From positions 1-31,316 of the forward strand of contig JACKDM010000057.1 of assembly GCA_020633515.1 (NCBI GenBank): DNA of 31,316 nt. Reading direction: 5' to 3'. Positions 11,199 to 18,053 of the stretch are shown here, piece after piece. Position 1 is the stretch's first letter, and every line of letters begins with the position of its first letter. The translations under genes were made by a program, and so were the position numbers. The notes under the pieces were generated by a model that saw only the letters and a program-made list of their open reading frames with translations, was not told the DNA's origin and ran no database searches. This DNA is from Myxococcales bacterium (GTDB taxonomy: Bacteria; Myxococcota; Bradymonadia; UBA7976; UBA1532).

Positions 11199-11969
11199 GT
11201 GGGTTACGTGAGGTTCCTCACCACCGCCACGCTGCTCGCCCTCATGGTCCTCGCGCCGGGTGCGCGCGCCGACGACACCGACGCGCTGATCCGGGCGCTG
11301 ATCGAAGATCCGAGCCACAAGGTGCGGGTCAAGGCGGCGCAGAAGCTCGCCGGGTTCCCGATCGATCGCGCCCGCGACGCGCTCCTCGCCGCGCTCGACG
11401 ACGAGAACCCGCTCGTGCGCGCCGCCGTCGCCCACGCGCTGCGCCGCCAGCCACACGCCGCCTCGGTCGCGGGGCTCTGCGCGATGCTCGGCGACGCCGA
11501 CGACTTCGTGCGCCGCACCGCGACCCGATCGCTCGACGCGCTCGGCGGCGCGCGCGGCTGCCCGGCGGTGATCCGGCTCGAGGTCACCGGCGACACCCCC
11601 GAGATGCAGGCCCACCTCACGGCCGCGCTGCGCAAGCAGCTCGACGACGACGTCGCGATCCGGGTCGTCGAAGAGGTCCCGCCCGCGGTCAAGGACGGGC
11701 GCCAGCGCGGCTACGAGCTCAAGCTCAGCCTCAGCCGCAAGATCGAGCGCACCGCGGCCGAGACGCAGGTGAGCTGCGCGGTCACCCAGGCGATCTTCGA
11801 CCTCGAGAAGCGCTCGCTGCGGGGCTCGGCCACCCAGCGCGGCGCGCTCTCGCTCGGCCCCGAGACCCCCGACGCGATCGTGACGCGGCAGCTCGAAGCG
11901 TGTATGGACGCGCTGGTGCCGGTGCTGCACCGCGGGATGTCCGACTTCCTCGCGCGCAGCCGGCGGTGA
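11199..11969 (+). CDS. Exported HEAT-repeat-like protein
   Basis: 256 residues from GTG 11199, with GGTGAG about 9 bases upstream; GTG 11208 is an alternative giving a tighter signal peptide. Residues about 4-25 (FLTTATLLALMVLAPGARA) form a Sec signal with an ARA cleavage site. Two to three HEAT-like helices follow: KVRVKAAQKLAGFP, NPLVRAAVAHALRR and DDFVRRTATRSLDALGG. The C-terminal half (from RLEVTGDTPEMQAHLTAALR) is unrecognised and looks like an alpha/beta domain. The protein is probably periplasmic. It is 20 bp from the HAMP gene and likely co-transcribed with it. HEAT repeats usually mean protein binding; no catalytic site is visible. Confidence 0.8.
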   Translation: MGYVRFLTTATLLALMVLAPGARADDTDALIRALIEDPSHKVRVKAAQKLAGFPIDRARDALLAALDDENPLVRAAVAHALRRQPHAASVAGLCAMLGDADDFVRRTATRSLDALGGARGCPAVIRLEVTGDTPEMQAHLTAALRKQLDDDVAIRVVEEVPPAVKDGRQRGYELKLSLSRKIERTAAETQVSCAVTQAIFDLEKRSLRGSATQRGALSLGPETPDAIVTRQLEACMDALVPVLHRGMSDFLARSRR

Positions 11970-11989
11970 GCCCACAGGAGCGACCTCCC

Positions 11990-12751
11990 ATGACCCAGGC
12001 GCGCAAGCGGCGGCTCCGCAACTTCCTGCTCGACCCGCGCTTTCAGCTCAAGTACGCGGCGTTGATCGCGCTGACCGGCGGGCTGGTCTTCGGCGTGATG
12101 GGGACCTTGTTCTACGTGCAGGTGCGCGAGAGCTCGACGCTCGCGGTGATGGACGAGGCCGCGCCGCCGGTCCGGGCGCGCGCGCCGCAGGCGCCGCCGG
12201 TCGAGGCGCCGGCGCCGACGGGGGTGGTGATCGAGGCGCAGGCGATCGAGCCGGTGGGCACGCCGCCGCCGCCGGTCGAGCCGCCGGTCGCCGAGGGCGA
12301 CTTCCACGCCGAGCTGCGCGCCCGCATGGCCGAGGAGGACACCCGCCTCGTCTGGAAGCTGGTGATCTCGTGGCTGGTGCTCGTGGTGCTGCTGTTCGCG
12401 CTCGGGATCCTCACGACCCACCGCATCGTCGGGCCGCTGTACGTCGTCGACCGCAACCTCGCGCGGCTGATGGCCGGCGAGCCGGTGCGGCCGCGGCCGC
12501 TGCGGCGGGGTGACGAGTTCCAGGCGCTCTTCGACCGGGTCGCGGCGCTCGGGCTGCGCTGGCAGACGCGGGAGACGGAGGAGGGCGCGTTGATCGCCGA
12601 GGCGCTCGACGCGCTGCAAGCGAAGATCGCGGCGGCGGGGGAGGAGCCGGTGACGGCGGCGACGGTGGGGGAGTGGGCGGCCGACGCGCTCGCGCCGCTC
12701 GTGGCGCTCGCGGCGGAGAAGGGGCGGGCGGGCGAGGACGGTCAGAAGTAG
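11990..12751 (+). CDS. HAMP-domain membrane protein without output domain
   Basis: 253 residues. The ATG at 11990 follows CAGGAG at 11975-11980. A short cytoplasmic start (FLLDPRFQLKYA) leads into TM1 at about 22-45. A periplasmic Pro/Ala/Val-rich segment follows, then TM2 at about 120-143 (VWKLVISWLVLVVLLFALGI). A HAMP-like linker is next (HRIVGPLYVVDRNLARLMAG, then RRGDEFQALFDRVAAL). Only about 50 helical residues remain after it, so there is no kinase, cyclase or chemotaxis signalling domain. It may pass a signal to a separate partner, or act with the HEAT-like protein 20 bp upstream (inference). The last 10 bp overlap the end of the convergent Cys-rich lipoprotein gene. Confidence 0.82.
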   Translation: MTQARKRRLRNFLLDPRFQLKYAALIALTGGLVFGVMGTLFYVQVRESSTLAVMDEAAPPVRARAPQAPPVEAPAPTGVVIEAQAIEPVGTPPPPVEPPVAEGDFHAELRARMAEEDTRLVWKLVISWLVLVVLLFALGILTTHRIVGPLYVVDRNLARLMAGEPVRPRPLRRGDEFQALFDRVAALGLRWQTRETEEGALIAEALDALQAKIAAAGEEPVTAATVGEWAADALAPLVALAAEKGRAGEDGQK

Positions 12752-13812
12752 CAGATCCCGTCGGCGGCGCAGAACCAGCCGGCCGGGCAGTGCGCGTCGT
12801 AGGCGCAGGCCTGCGCGGGGTAGCACAGCCCGTCGCCGCCGCAGATCGCGCCGCGGGGGCAGTCGGCGTCGTAGTCGCAGAGCGCGGCGTCGAGGTAGCA
12901 GGCGCCGTCGGCGGCGCAGACCGCGCCGGGCGGGCACTCCCAGTCGACGCGGCACTCGGCCTCTTCCTCGCAGAGCCCGTCGGCGCGGCAGAAGTAGCCG
13001 CCGGCGCAGTCGAGGTCCGAGCGGCAGCCGGGGACCTCCTCGCAGAGCCCGTCACCGCGGCAGAAGTAGCCGGGCGCGCAGTCGATGTCGGCGCGGCAGC
13101 CCTCGAACTGCTCGCAGACGCCGTCCCCGCGGCAGGTGTAGCCGGCGGCGCAGTCGCGGTCGGAGCGGCAGCCGAGCTGCTCGCAGACGCCGTCGGCGCG
13201 GCAGGTGTAGCCCGCCGCGCAGTCGCGGTCGGAGCGGCAGCCGGGGATCTGCTCGCAGACGCCGTCGCCGCGGCAGAAGTAGCCGTCGACGCAGTCGCGG
13301 TCGGCGCGGCAGCCGGGGCGGGCCTCGCAGAGCCCGTCGGCGCGGCAGAGCATGCCGGGGCCGCACTGCGCGTCGCTGACGCAGCCGGGGACCGAGGCGC
13401 AGAAGCCGTCGGCGCACATGGCGCCGGGGCCGCACTCGGCGTCGACGCGGCACTCGGGGAGGGGGACGCAGGCGCCGGCGTCGCAGAAGGCGCGGGCGCC
13501 GCATTCGCGGTCGACGGTGCAGCCCTCGACGTCCTCGCAGCGGCCGCGGTCGCAGACGGCGCCGGGGCCGCACTCGTCGTGGCCGACGCAGCCGGTCTCG
13601 GCGTAGCAGAGCCCGTCTTCGGCGCAGAACTCGGTGTCGTAGCACTCGGTGTCGAGCAGGCACCCGCCGACGACCGGCGGGGGCCGGCCGGGCAGGTCGT
13701 CGCCGTGGAAGTTGCACCCCGCGAGGCCGGCGACGAGCGCGGCGAGGGCGAGGGGCGCGAGGGGGACGGCGGGCAGACGGGCGGCGGGCGCCCGGGTCGA
13801 CGGAGCGTTCAT
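12742..13812 (-). CDS. Lipoprotein with 13 tandem four-cysteine repeats
   Basis: 356 residues. The signal ends ALVAGLAGC with Cys33 as lipidation site. The whole mature part is 13 tandem repeats of about 23-24 residues, each with four Cys in the pattern C-x5-C-x5-C-x4/5-C (for example CRSDRDCAAGYTCRADGVC), giving 52 Cys. Such repeats are frequent in Myxococcota/Bradymonadia surface lipoproteins and resemble Dickkopf-type Cys-rich repeats. They should form disulfides outside the cytoplasm. Repeats 6-10 are the most alike (GYFCRGDG/GYTCRADG). Repeats 7 and 8 are near identical, and repeat 7 is one residue shorter at its end. The start at 13812 faces the divergent gene at 14039. Function is unknown; surface binding is inference. 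Confidence 0.9.
   Translation of the reverse strand: MNAPSTRAPAARLPAVPLAPLALAALVAGLAGCNFHGDDLPGRPPPVVGGCLLDTECYDTEFCAEDGLCYAETGCVGHDECGPGAVCDRGRCEDVEGCTVDRECGARAFCDAGACVPLPECRVDAECGPGAMCADGFCASVPGCVSDAQCGPGMLCRADGLCEARPGCRADRDCVDGYFCRGDGVCEQIPGCRSDRDCAAGYTCRADGVCEQLGCRSDRDCAAGYTCRGDGVCEQFEGCRADIDCAPGYFCRGDGLCEEVPGCRSDLDCAGGYFCRADGLCEEEAECRVDWECPPGAVCAADGACYLDAALCDYDADCPRGAICGGDGLCYPAQACAYDAHCPAGWFCAADGICYF
12745..13665 (-). repeat. Coding tandem repeat of about 69-72 bp, 13 units
   Basis: The DNA of the Cys-rich lipoprotein shows the same period as the protein. The strings GCAGTCGCGGTCGGAGCGGC and CTCGCAGACGCCGTC recur near 13130-13290. The middle units are closest in sequence while the outer ones have diverged, which suggests growth by unequal crossover in the middle. 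Confidence 0.8.
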
Positions 13813-13894
13813 GGGTTGTCCCTGCTTCGTATCAATTGGGTGAACGGCCGGCCCGACGGGCGCTCCCGAGGCTTATTCGCCGCGGATGGCACAA

Positions 13895-13914
13895 ATCTCG
13901 GAAACTGCCGAGAT
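13895..13914. promoter_or_regulatory. Inverted repeat ATCTCGG-6-CCGAGAT, candidate operator
   Basis: A perfect 7-bp dyad (13895-13901 and 13908-13914, loop AAACTG) lies in the AT-richer part of the divergent region between the Cys-rich lipoprotein (start 13812) and the DUF4388-type gene (start 14039), about 44 bp before a TATACT box. The position suits a regulator site for either gene. The length is short enough that chance cannot be excluded. Confidence 0.4.
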
Positions 13915-13933
13915 ACAACTGCATTGTTTGTTG

Positions 13934-13963
13934 TTGGTCACGGCGGAAACCCTGACCTATACT
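13934..13963 (+). promoter_or_regulatory. Candidate promoter TTGGTC-18-TATACT
   Basis: TATACT at 13958-13963 matches five of six -10 positions, with TTGGTC at 13934-13939 as a weak -35 at 18-bp spacing. It would start transcription near 13970, about 70 bases before the GTG at 14039. This is one of the few AT-rich spots in the window. Confidence 0.45.
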
Positions 13964-14038
13964 CGCTCCCGAGCCGCGCGCCTTGGGGGTAGGAGCGCGC
14001 GGTTGCTCGCCTCACGAGCCCCACGGCGGGAGGATCGC

Positions 14039-16522
14039 GTGCCCGAGGAGCAGCGGCCCCAGATCACCGGCGCCACCGCCGTCGTCGGCGCCCACCGCTA
14101 CGCGCTGGCCGATCGCACCGGTCACAAGCTCGGTGAGGTGCCCCTCGCCACCATCGTCGGCCTGATCCGCCAGGGTCGGCTGTTTCGCACCGACAAGGTC
14201 AGCAAGAACGGCGCGACGATGCAGCCGCTCGGGGAGCTGCCCGAGTTCGAGGAGCTCTTCAGCCAGCTCCTGCCGCAGGCGTTCCACGTCGACGGCACCG
14301 CGCTGCGGCCGGCGCCGGAGCTGTCGGGTGAGGCCGACACGCTCACCCTCGCCCGCCTCTTCGGCACCATCTACCGCGAGCGCCGCACCGGGCGGCTCTT
14401 CCTCTGCGACGCCGACCACGCGCGCGAGAAGGTGGTGTCGTTTCGGCAGGGCATGCCGATCAGCGCCAACTCGAACACCGAGGAGGAGTGGATCGGGGAG
14501 CTGCTCATCGGCCACGGCATCATCGATCGGGCGGCGTTCGACGAGGCGGTCGAGCACGCGCGCGTGCACGGCAAGCGGATCGGCTCGGCGCTGATCTATC
14601 TGGAGAAGCTCTCGCCGCGGGAGCTCAAGCGGGCGCTGTCGGTGCAGGCGATGGAGCGGCTGCTCAACGCGTTCCGCATGAAGGGCGGGACGTGGCAGTT
14701 CATCGCCGACGAGAGCGCGGCCGAGGACGAGATCCTGCTCGTCGCTTCGCCGCGCGACATCATCGAGACGGGGCTGTCGGCGGCGCTCGGCGCGCGGGAG
14801 GTGACCGAGATCCTCGCCGGGTATGGTGATCCGACGTTCCGGGTCGAGGGCGAGGAGGTCTTCGCCAACGATCTGCACGACACCGACAAGGCGATGCTGC
14901 GCATCCTCGGCGGCGGTCAGCCGCTGAGCCGGTGCCTCGATCGGGTCGCGCAGGCGGGGCGGTTGACGCCGGCCGAGGCGCGGCTGCGGGTGCTCGCGCT
15001 GATGCAGCTCGGGGTGCTCAAGGTGGGCGGGGCCGAGGTGGAGGCGCTCGAGACGGCGCTGCACGCGCTCGAGGCGACCGACTTCTACCGGATGCTCGAC
15101 GTGCGGCGCGCGGCGAGCCCCGAGGAGATCGAGGGCGCGTGGCGGCAGAAGGTCGTCGAGTTCGAGGCGGCGCCGCGGCCCGAGGACGCCGAGGCGGTCA
15201 AGCGGCTGCGGGAGAAGATCGCCGCGACCCTCGACCGGGCGCGGCGCACGCTGCAGAACCCCGAGGAGCGCGCGATGTACGAGCGCGCGGTGCAGCTCGG
15301 GCTCGACTTCGAGCAGCCCGAGGTGCGGCGGCGGCTCGAACACGAGCAGGCGGTGCATCAGGGCAACGCCTTGCTGCGGCAGCAGAAGTACACCGAGGCG
15401 TTCGACGCCTTCTCGCGCGCGGGCGCGCTCATCCCCGATGATCCGCAGGTCTACGTCCAGCTCGGCTGGGCCCGCTTCCTCGCCTCGGACCGCACCCGCG
15501 CCTCGGCGGGCGACGCGATCGCCGACGTCGAGCGGGCGCTGCGGCTGTCGCGCGAGTTCGACGAGGGCTACGTGACGATGGGCAAGATCCACCGCCTGAC
15601 GGGGGATCTGGCGCAGGCCGAGGCCGATCTGCGGCGGGCGATCGAGATCAACCCGCACAACAACGAGGCGCAGAGCGAGCTGCGGCTGCTGTTCACCCGC
15701 GAGCTCAACCAGGGGAGCCGCATCAAGATCGACCTGTCGTCGAGCAAGGGCTTCGTGCCGCTGATCGCGGTGGCGCTGGTGACGATGGTGGTGCTCTACG
15801 TGGGCGCCAACCTCGTGCCGGGCGGGCTCACGGTGTGGCCGGACGTGCAGACGGCGCGGGCGGAGGCGACGGGGGCGAAGGGGGGCGGCGGGGCCGAGGC
15901 GGAGCTGTACGCGGCGGTGGTCGAGCGCCTGCAGGGCGAGGTCGACCTGACGGTGCCGAACGACAAGCGGGTGATGGGCAACGCCGAGTACTACTTCCTG
16001 CCGGACGACGCCTGGTGGTGGGTGCGGCGCGGGCTCTTGCTCGTCGTCGGGCTGCTCGGGGTGCTGCTGATCAATCGCGACAAGCTCGGCGACATCCGCG
16101 TCTTCGGCAAGCAGCCGGCCTGGATCATGGCGGCGCTGCCGTACGGCCTGCTGCTCGGCTTTTTGACCCCGGTGCCCGACACGCCGACGGCGCTGTGGCC
16201 GGCGCTCGGGATGGGGCTGGTGCATGTGCTCGCCGAGGTGGTCTTCTTCTTCGTCTTCCTCGCCCGCGGGCTGATGAAGCAGCTCGACGAGCCGTTGATC
16301 GCGGTCGCGATCGTCTTCGTCGTCTATGCCCTCTACCGGGCGACGTTCTTTGCGACCCTGGCCGCGCCCGGTACGGTGATGTTGCAGGACATCCTGCAAG
16401 GGGCGGCCTTCATCGGCGGGGTGTATGCCCTGCTGGTCTGGCGCAGCGGGGGCGTCTTCGCGCCGCTGCTCGCCCACCTGTTGCTGATCGGGTTGATGAT
16501 GGTGCGCGCGACGGTGCTCTGA
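14039..16522 (+). CDS. DUF4388/PATAN-like, J-like, TPR and CPBP-like multi-TM fusion protein
   Basis: 827 residues. The GTG at 14039 follows GGGAGG (14028-14033); the frame is open further upstream but crosses the candidate promoter. In order: a GYF-like region at about 19-75 (YALADRTGHKLGEVPL), a DUF4388/PATAN-like region at about 95-240 (LARLFGTIYRERRTGRLFL, ELLIGHGIID), then a J-domain-like segment from about 346 (DFYRMLDVRRAASPEEIEGAWR) that lacks the HPD needed to stimulate Hsp70. TPR-like helices lie at about 430-565. About seven TM segments follow from 571, ending in a region that resembles CPBP membrane proteases (AEVVFFFVFLARGL, then LLAHLLLIGL). The EExxxR motif is broken (single Glu, no Arg), so it is probably not a protease. 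It is first in a likely operon with two receiver-type genes and is likely a signalling scaffold (inference). Confidence 0.82.
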   Translation: MPEEQRPQITGATAVVGAHRYALADRTGHKLGEVPLATIVGLIRQGRLFRTDKVSKNGATMQPLGELPEFEELFSQLLPQAFHVDGTALRPAPELSGEADTLTLARLFGTIYRERRTGRLFLCDADHAREKVVSFRQGMPISANSNTEEEWIGELLIGHGIIDRAAFDEAVEHARVHGKRIGSALIYLEKLSPRELKRALSVQAMERLLNAFRMKGGTWQFIADESAAEDEILLVASPRDIIETGLSAALGAREVTEILAGYGDPTFRVEGEEVFANDLHDTDKAMLRILGGGQPLSRCLDRVAQAGRLTPAEARLRVLALMQLGVLKVGGAEVEALETALHALEATDFYRMLDVRRAASPEEIEGAWRQKVVEFEAAPRPEDAEAVKRLREKIAATLDRARRTLQNPEERAMYERAVQLGLDFEQPEVRRRLEHEQAVHQGNALLRQQKYTEAFDAFSRAGALIPDDPQVYVQLGWARFLASDRTRASAGDAIADVERALRLSREFDEGYVTMGKIHRLTGDLAQAEADLRRAIEINPHNNEAQSELRLLFTRELNQGSRIKIDLSSSKGFVPLIAVALVTMVVLYVGANLVPGGLTVWPDVQTARAEATGAKGGGGAEAELYAAVVERLQGEVDLTVPNDKRVMGNAEYYFLPDDAWWWVRRGLLLVVGLLGVLLINRDKLGDIRVFGKQPAWIMAALPYGLLLGFLTPVPDTPTALWPALGMGLVHVLAEVVFFFVFLARGLMKQLDEPLIAVAIVFVVYALYRATFFATLAAPGTVMLQDILQGAAFIGGVYALLVWRSGGVFAPLLAHLLLIGLMMVRATVL

Positions 16523-16544
16523 GAGCGCGCCAAAGGAGCCGACC

Positions 16545-16976
16545 TTGGCCAGAGAGCGCATCCTGGTGGCGCAGGACGAGGCGATGACGACGGCCGCCGG
16601 GCCGCACATCGCCGAGCTTCAAGACGCGCCCGACCTCGTCCCGGTGGGCGACGGCGCGCGCTGCGTGGTCGCCTATACCAAGCTGCTGCGCGCCGAGCAG
16701 CCGCCGCTGCTCGTCGTGCTCGACGACGGGCTCGAGCGGATCGACGGGGCGGGCACGGCGCGGGTGCTGCGGGCGATCGAGCGCGCGCTCGGTCAGGAGC
16801 CGGTCGCGATCCTCTTCTATTCGCCCGAGGCGGCCGACGACGAGCGCAAGACCCTGCTCGCCGAGCTGACCCGGGCGGTCCACCTCCAGCGGCGGGCCGA
16901 CGAGCCGATCGACGCGCAGGCCCGGCGGCTGGCGAAGGCGACGGCGAAGCTGCTCTCGCAAGTGCGGGGTCGCTGA
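16545..16976 (+). CDS. Degenerate receiver-like protein
   Basis: 143 residues. The start is TTG 16545, chosen because AAAGGAG (16532-16538) is 6 bases upstream and the fold begins at once (ERILVAQDEAMTT). The alternating beta/alpha layout matches a response-regulator receiver: RILVAQDE as strand 1 with its acidic pair reduced to Asp-Glu after Gln, LLVVLDDGLERIDG at the phospho-acceptor position, and VAILFYSPEA as strand 4. A clear conserved Lys after strand 5 is missing, so phosphorylation ability is doubtful. The stop overlaps the next start (TGATG), so the two are translationally coupled. It may be a pseudo-receiver that pairs with the downstream protein. Confidence 0.75.
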   Translation: MARERILVAQDEAMTTAAGPHIAELQDAPDLVPVGDGARCVVAYTKLLRAEQPPLLVVLDDGLERIDGAGTARVLRAIERALGQEPVAILFYSPEAADDERKTLLAELTRAVHLQRRADEPIDAQARRLAKATAKLLSQVRGR

Positions 16977-17734
16977 TGGAACGCAAGTACTGCCCGTCGT
17001 GCGGCCAGGAAGTGCCGCTCGAGCGCACGCTCCAGGGCAACTACCTGATGATCGCGTGCAAGCTGTGCGGCCTCGGGCTCGGGGTGAAGCTCGCGAGCGC
17101 CGATGAGCTGCGGCGGCTCTCGGCGGGGGACGAGGCGCCGTCGCTCGCGCGGGTCGAGGTGGTCAAGCGCTCGCTGGCGATCAGCCCGGCGGTCGAGAAG
17201 CCGAGCCCGCCCGATCCGCGCTCGGCCGCGCCGCGTGACGCCGCGCCGCCGTCGGTGCCGCCGCCGGAGGTCGAGGCGGTGCGCCGCGCGACCGAGGGCG
17301 CGCCGCTGCGGCAGATGGGGCGGGTGATGCTCGCCGAGGACTCGACCTTCTTGCGGCAGATCACCCGCGATCTGCTGCTCTCCAAGCAGCTCTGCCGCGA
17401 GGTCGTCGACTGCGAGGACGGGGTCTCGTTCGTCGAGGCCTACACCCGCGCGCTCGCCGAGGGCGAGCGGCCCGATCTGGTGGTGCTCGACGTGCGCATG
17501 CCGGGGCTCGACGGGCGGCAGGCGGCGTTTGCGATGCGGGCGGTCGAGACGGCGCTCGGGGTCAAGAAGCGGACCCCGATCCTGTTCTTCTCGGCGGTGC
17601 TGTGCGACGAGCCGTTCAAGTTGATCCTCGCGGAGCTCGGCAACGCGCGGTACATCCGCAAGAGCGACGACGGCGACGCGCAGCAGCTCGGCAACCGGAT
17701 CGTCTCGGTGCTCGGTCGGCTGGTCGGCGGCTGA
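16976..17734 (+). CDS. Zinc ribbon-receiver response regulator
   Basis: 252 residues. Residues 6-31 hold a zinc ribbon with CPSC and CKLC pairs. A Pro/Ala-rich linker (about 60-105) leads to a full receiver domain: MLAEDSTFLRQI with the acidic pair, the phospho-acceptor Asp in VVLDVRMPGLDG, PILFFSAVL with the conserved Ser, and the Lys in RYIRKSD. No DNA-binding or enzymatic output domain follows, so it signals through protein contact. The ATG overlaps the stop of the degenerate receiver. No histidine kinase is encoded in the window. The zinc ribbon may be the partner-binding or DNA-contact part (inference). Confidence 0.88.
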   Translation: MERKYCPSCGQEVPLERTLQGNYLMIACKLCGLGLGVKLASADELRRLSAGDEAPSLARVEVVKRSLAISPAVEKPSPPDPRSAAPRDAAPPSVPPPEVEAVRRATEGAPLRQMGRVMLAEDSTFLRQITRDLLLSKQLCREVVDCEDGVSFVEAYTRALAEGERPDLVVLDVRMPGLDGRQAAFAMRAVETALGVKKRTPILFFSAVLCDEPFKLILAELGNARYIRKSDDGDAQQLGNRIVSVLGRLVGG

Positions 17735-17753
17735 TTGCAGCGAGAGTGAATCA

Positions 17754-17759
17754 TTGACA
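17754..17759 (+). promoter_or_regulatory. Perfect TTGACA box before the exosortase pair
   Basis: TTGACA at 17754-17759 is an exact consensus -35, but the 17-bp-spaced hexamer (CTGGAT) is poor. An alternative start signal is TAGAGT at 17801-17806, about 25 bases before the GAGGAGAGAG ribosome-binding site region of the 71-residue gene. Confidence 0.4.
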
Positions 17760-17762
17760 GTT

Positions 17763-17789
17763 GGAGCGGATTTCGTCTGGATCCGCTCC
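17763..17789. promoter_or_regulatory. Perfect 9-bp inverted repeat: operator or terminator
   Basis: GGAGCGGAT (17763-17771) and ATCCGCTCC (17781-17789) are perfectly complementary with a 9-base spacer. The dyad starts 28 bp after the zinc ribbon-receiver stop, directly after TTGACA and about 50 bp before the 71-residue gene. It may bind a regulator of the exosortase operon, or be a T-less terminator hairpin for the upstream operon. Confidence 0.55.
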
Positions 17790-17837
17790 CGCCGGCGGAC
17801 TAGAGTGGGAGTCACCGCCCGCAGAGGAGAGAGAGCC

Positions 17838-18053
17838 ATGAAGCGCCTGTGGACCACGCTGTACGTCACCCTCGCCATGAACCTCACCGCGTTCGCCGCC
17901 TTCGCCGGCAGCGCGCGCACCCCGCCCGGTGGTGATCAGGGCAGCTCGGGCAGCGAGCCGGCGATGATCGCGCTGATGCTCGCGAGCCTGATCCCCGGGG
18001 TGTTCTTCGCGCGCCGGGCGATGCAGGCGCAGAAGGTGCGTGTCGAGCGCTGA
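17838..18053 (+). CDS. 71-residue signal peptide/PEP-CTERM-like micro-protein, probable exosortase substrate
   Basis: The ATG at 17838 follows a strong GAGGAGAGAG site. Residues 1-23 are a Sec signal (basic MKR, hydrophobic core, AFA before Gly24). Residues 24-39 form a Gly/Ser/Pro linker. Residues 40-60 align with the PEP-CTERM sorting signal: SEPAMIAL in place of PEPAxLAL, a hydrophobic helix, then FFARRA. A basic tail QKVRVER follows. There is no Cys, so it is not a MYXO-CTERM protein. The gene's last 14 bp overlap the exosortase start. Exosortases cleave PEP-CTERM-like anchors (known); that this is the substrate is inference from motif and position. If both ends are removed only GSARTPPGGDQGSSGSEP or less remains. 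It could instead be a two-TM partner protein of the exosortase. Confidence 0.8.
   Translation: MKRLWTTLYVTLAMNLTAFAAFAGSARTPPGGDQGSSGSEPAMIALMLASLIPGVFFARRAMQAQKVRVER

Noticed and set aside
13888..13902. Possible sigma-54 promoter starting TGGCAC
   Set aside because: The required GC of the -12 element (TTGC) is absent at the correct spacing.
14012..16609. Minus-strand open frame of 865 codons
   Set aside because: Mirror of the DUF4388/TPR gene, rich in His/Arg/Leu/Gln as expected for antisense GC-rich DNA.
17838..18053. MYXO-CTERM assignment for the 71-residue protein
   Set aside because: The protein has no cysteine, which the MYXO-CTERM signal requires; the SEP motif and neighbouring exosortase fit a PEP-CTERM-like signal better.
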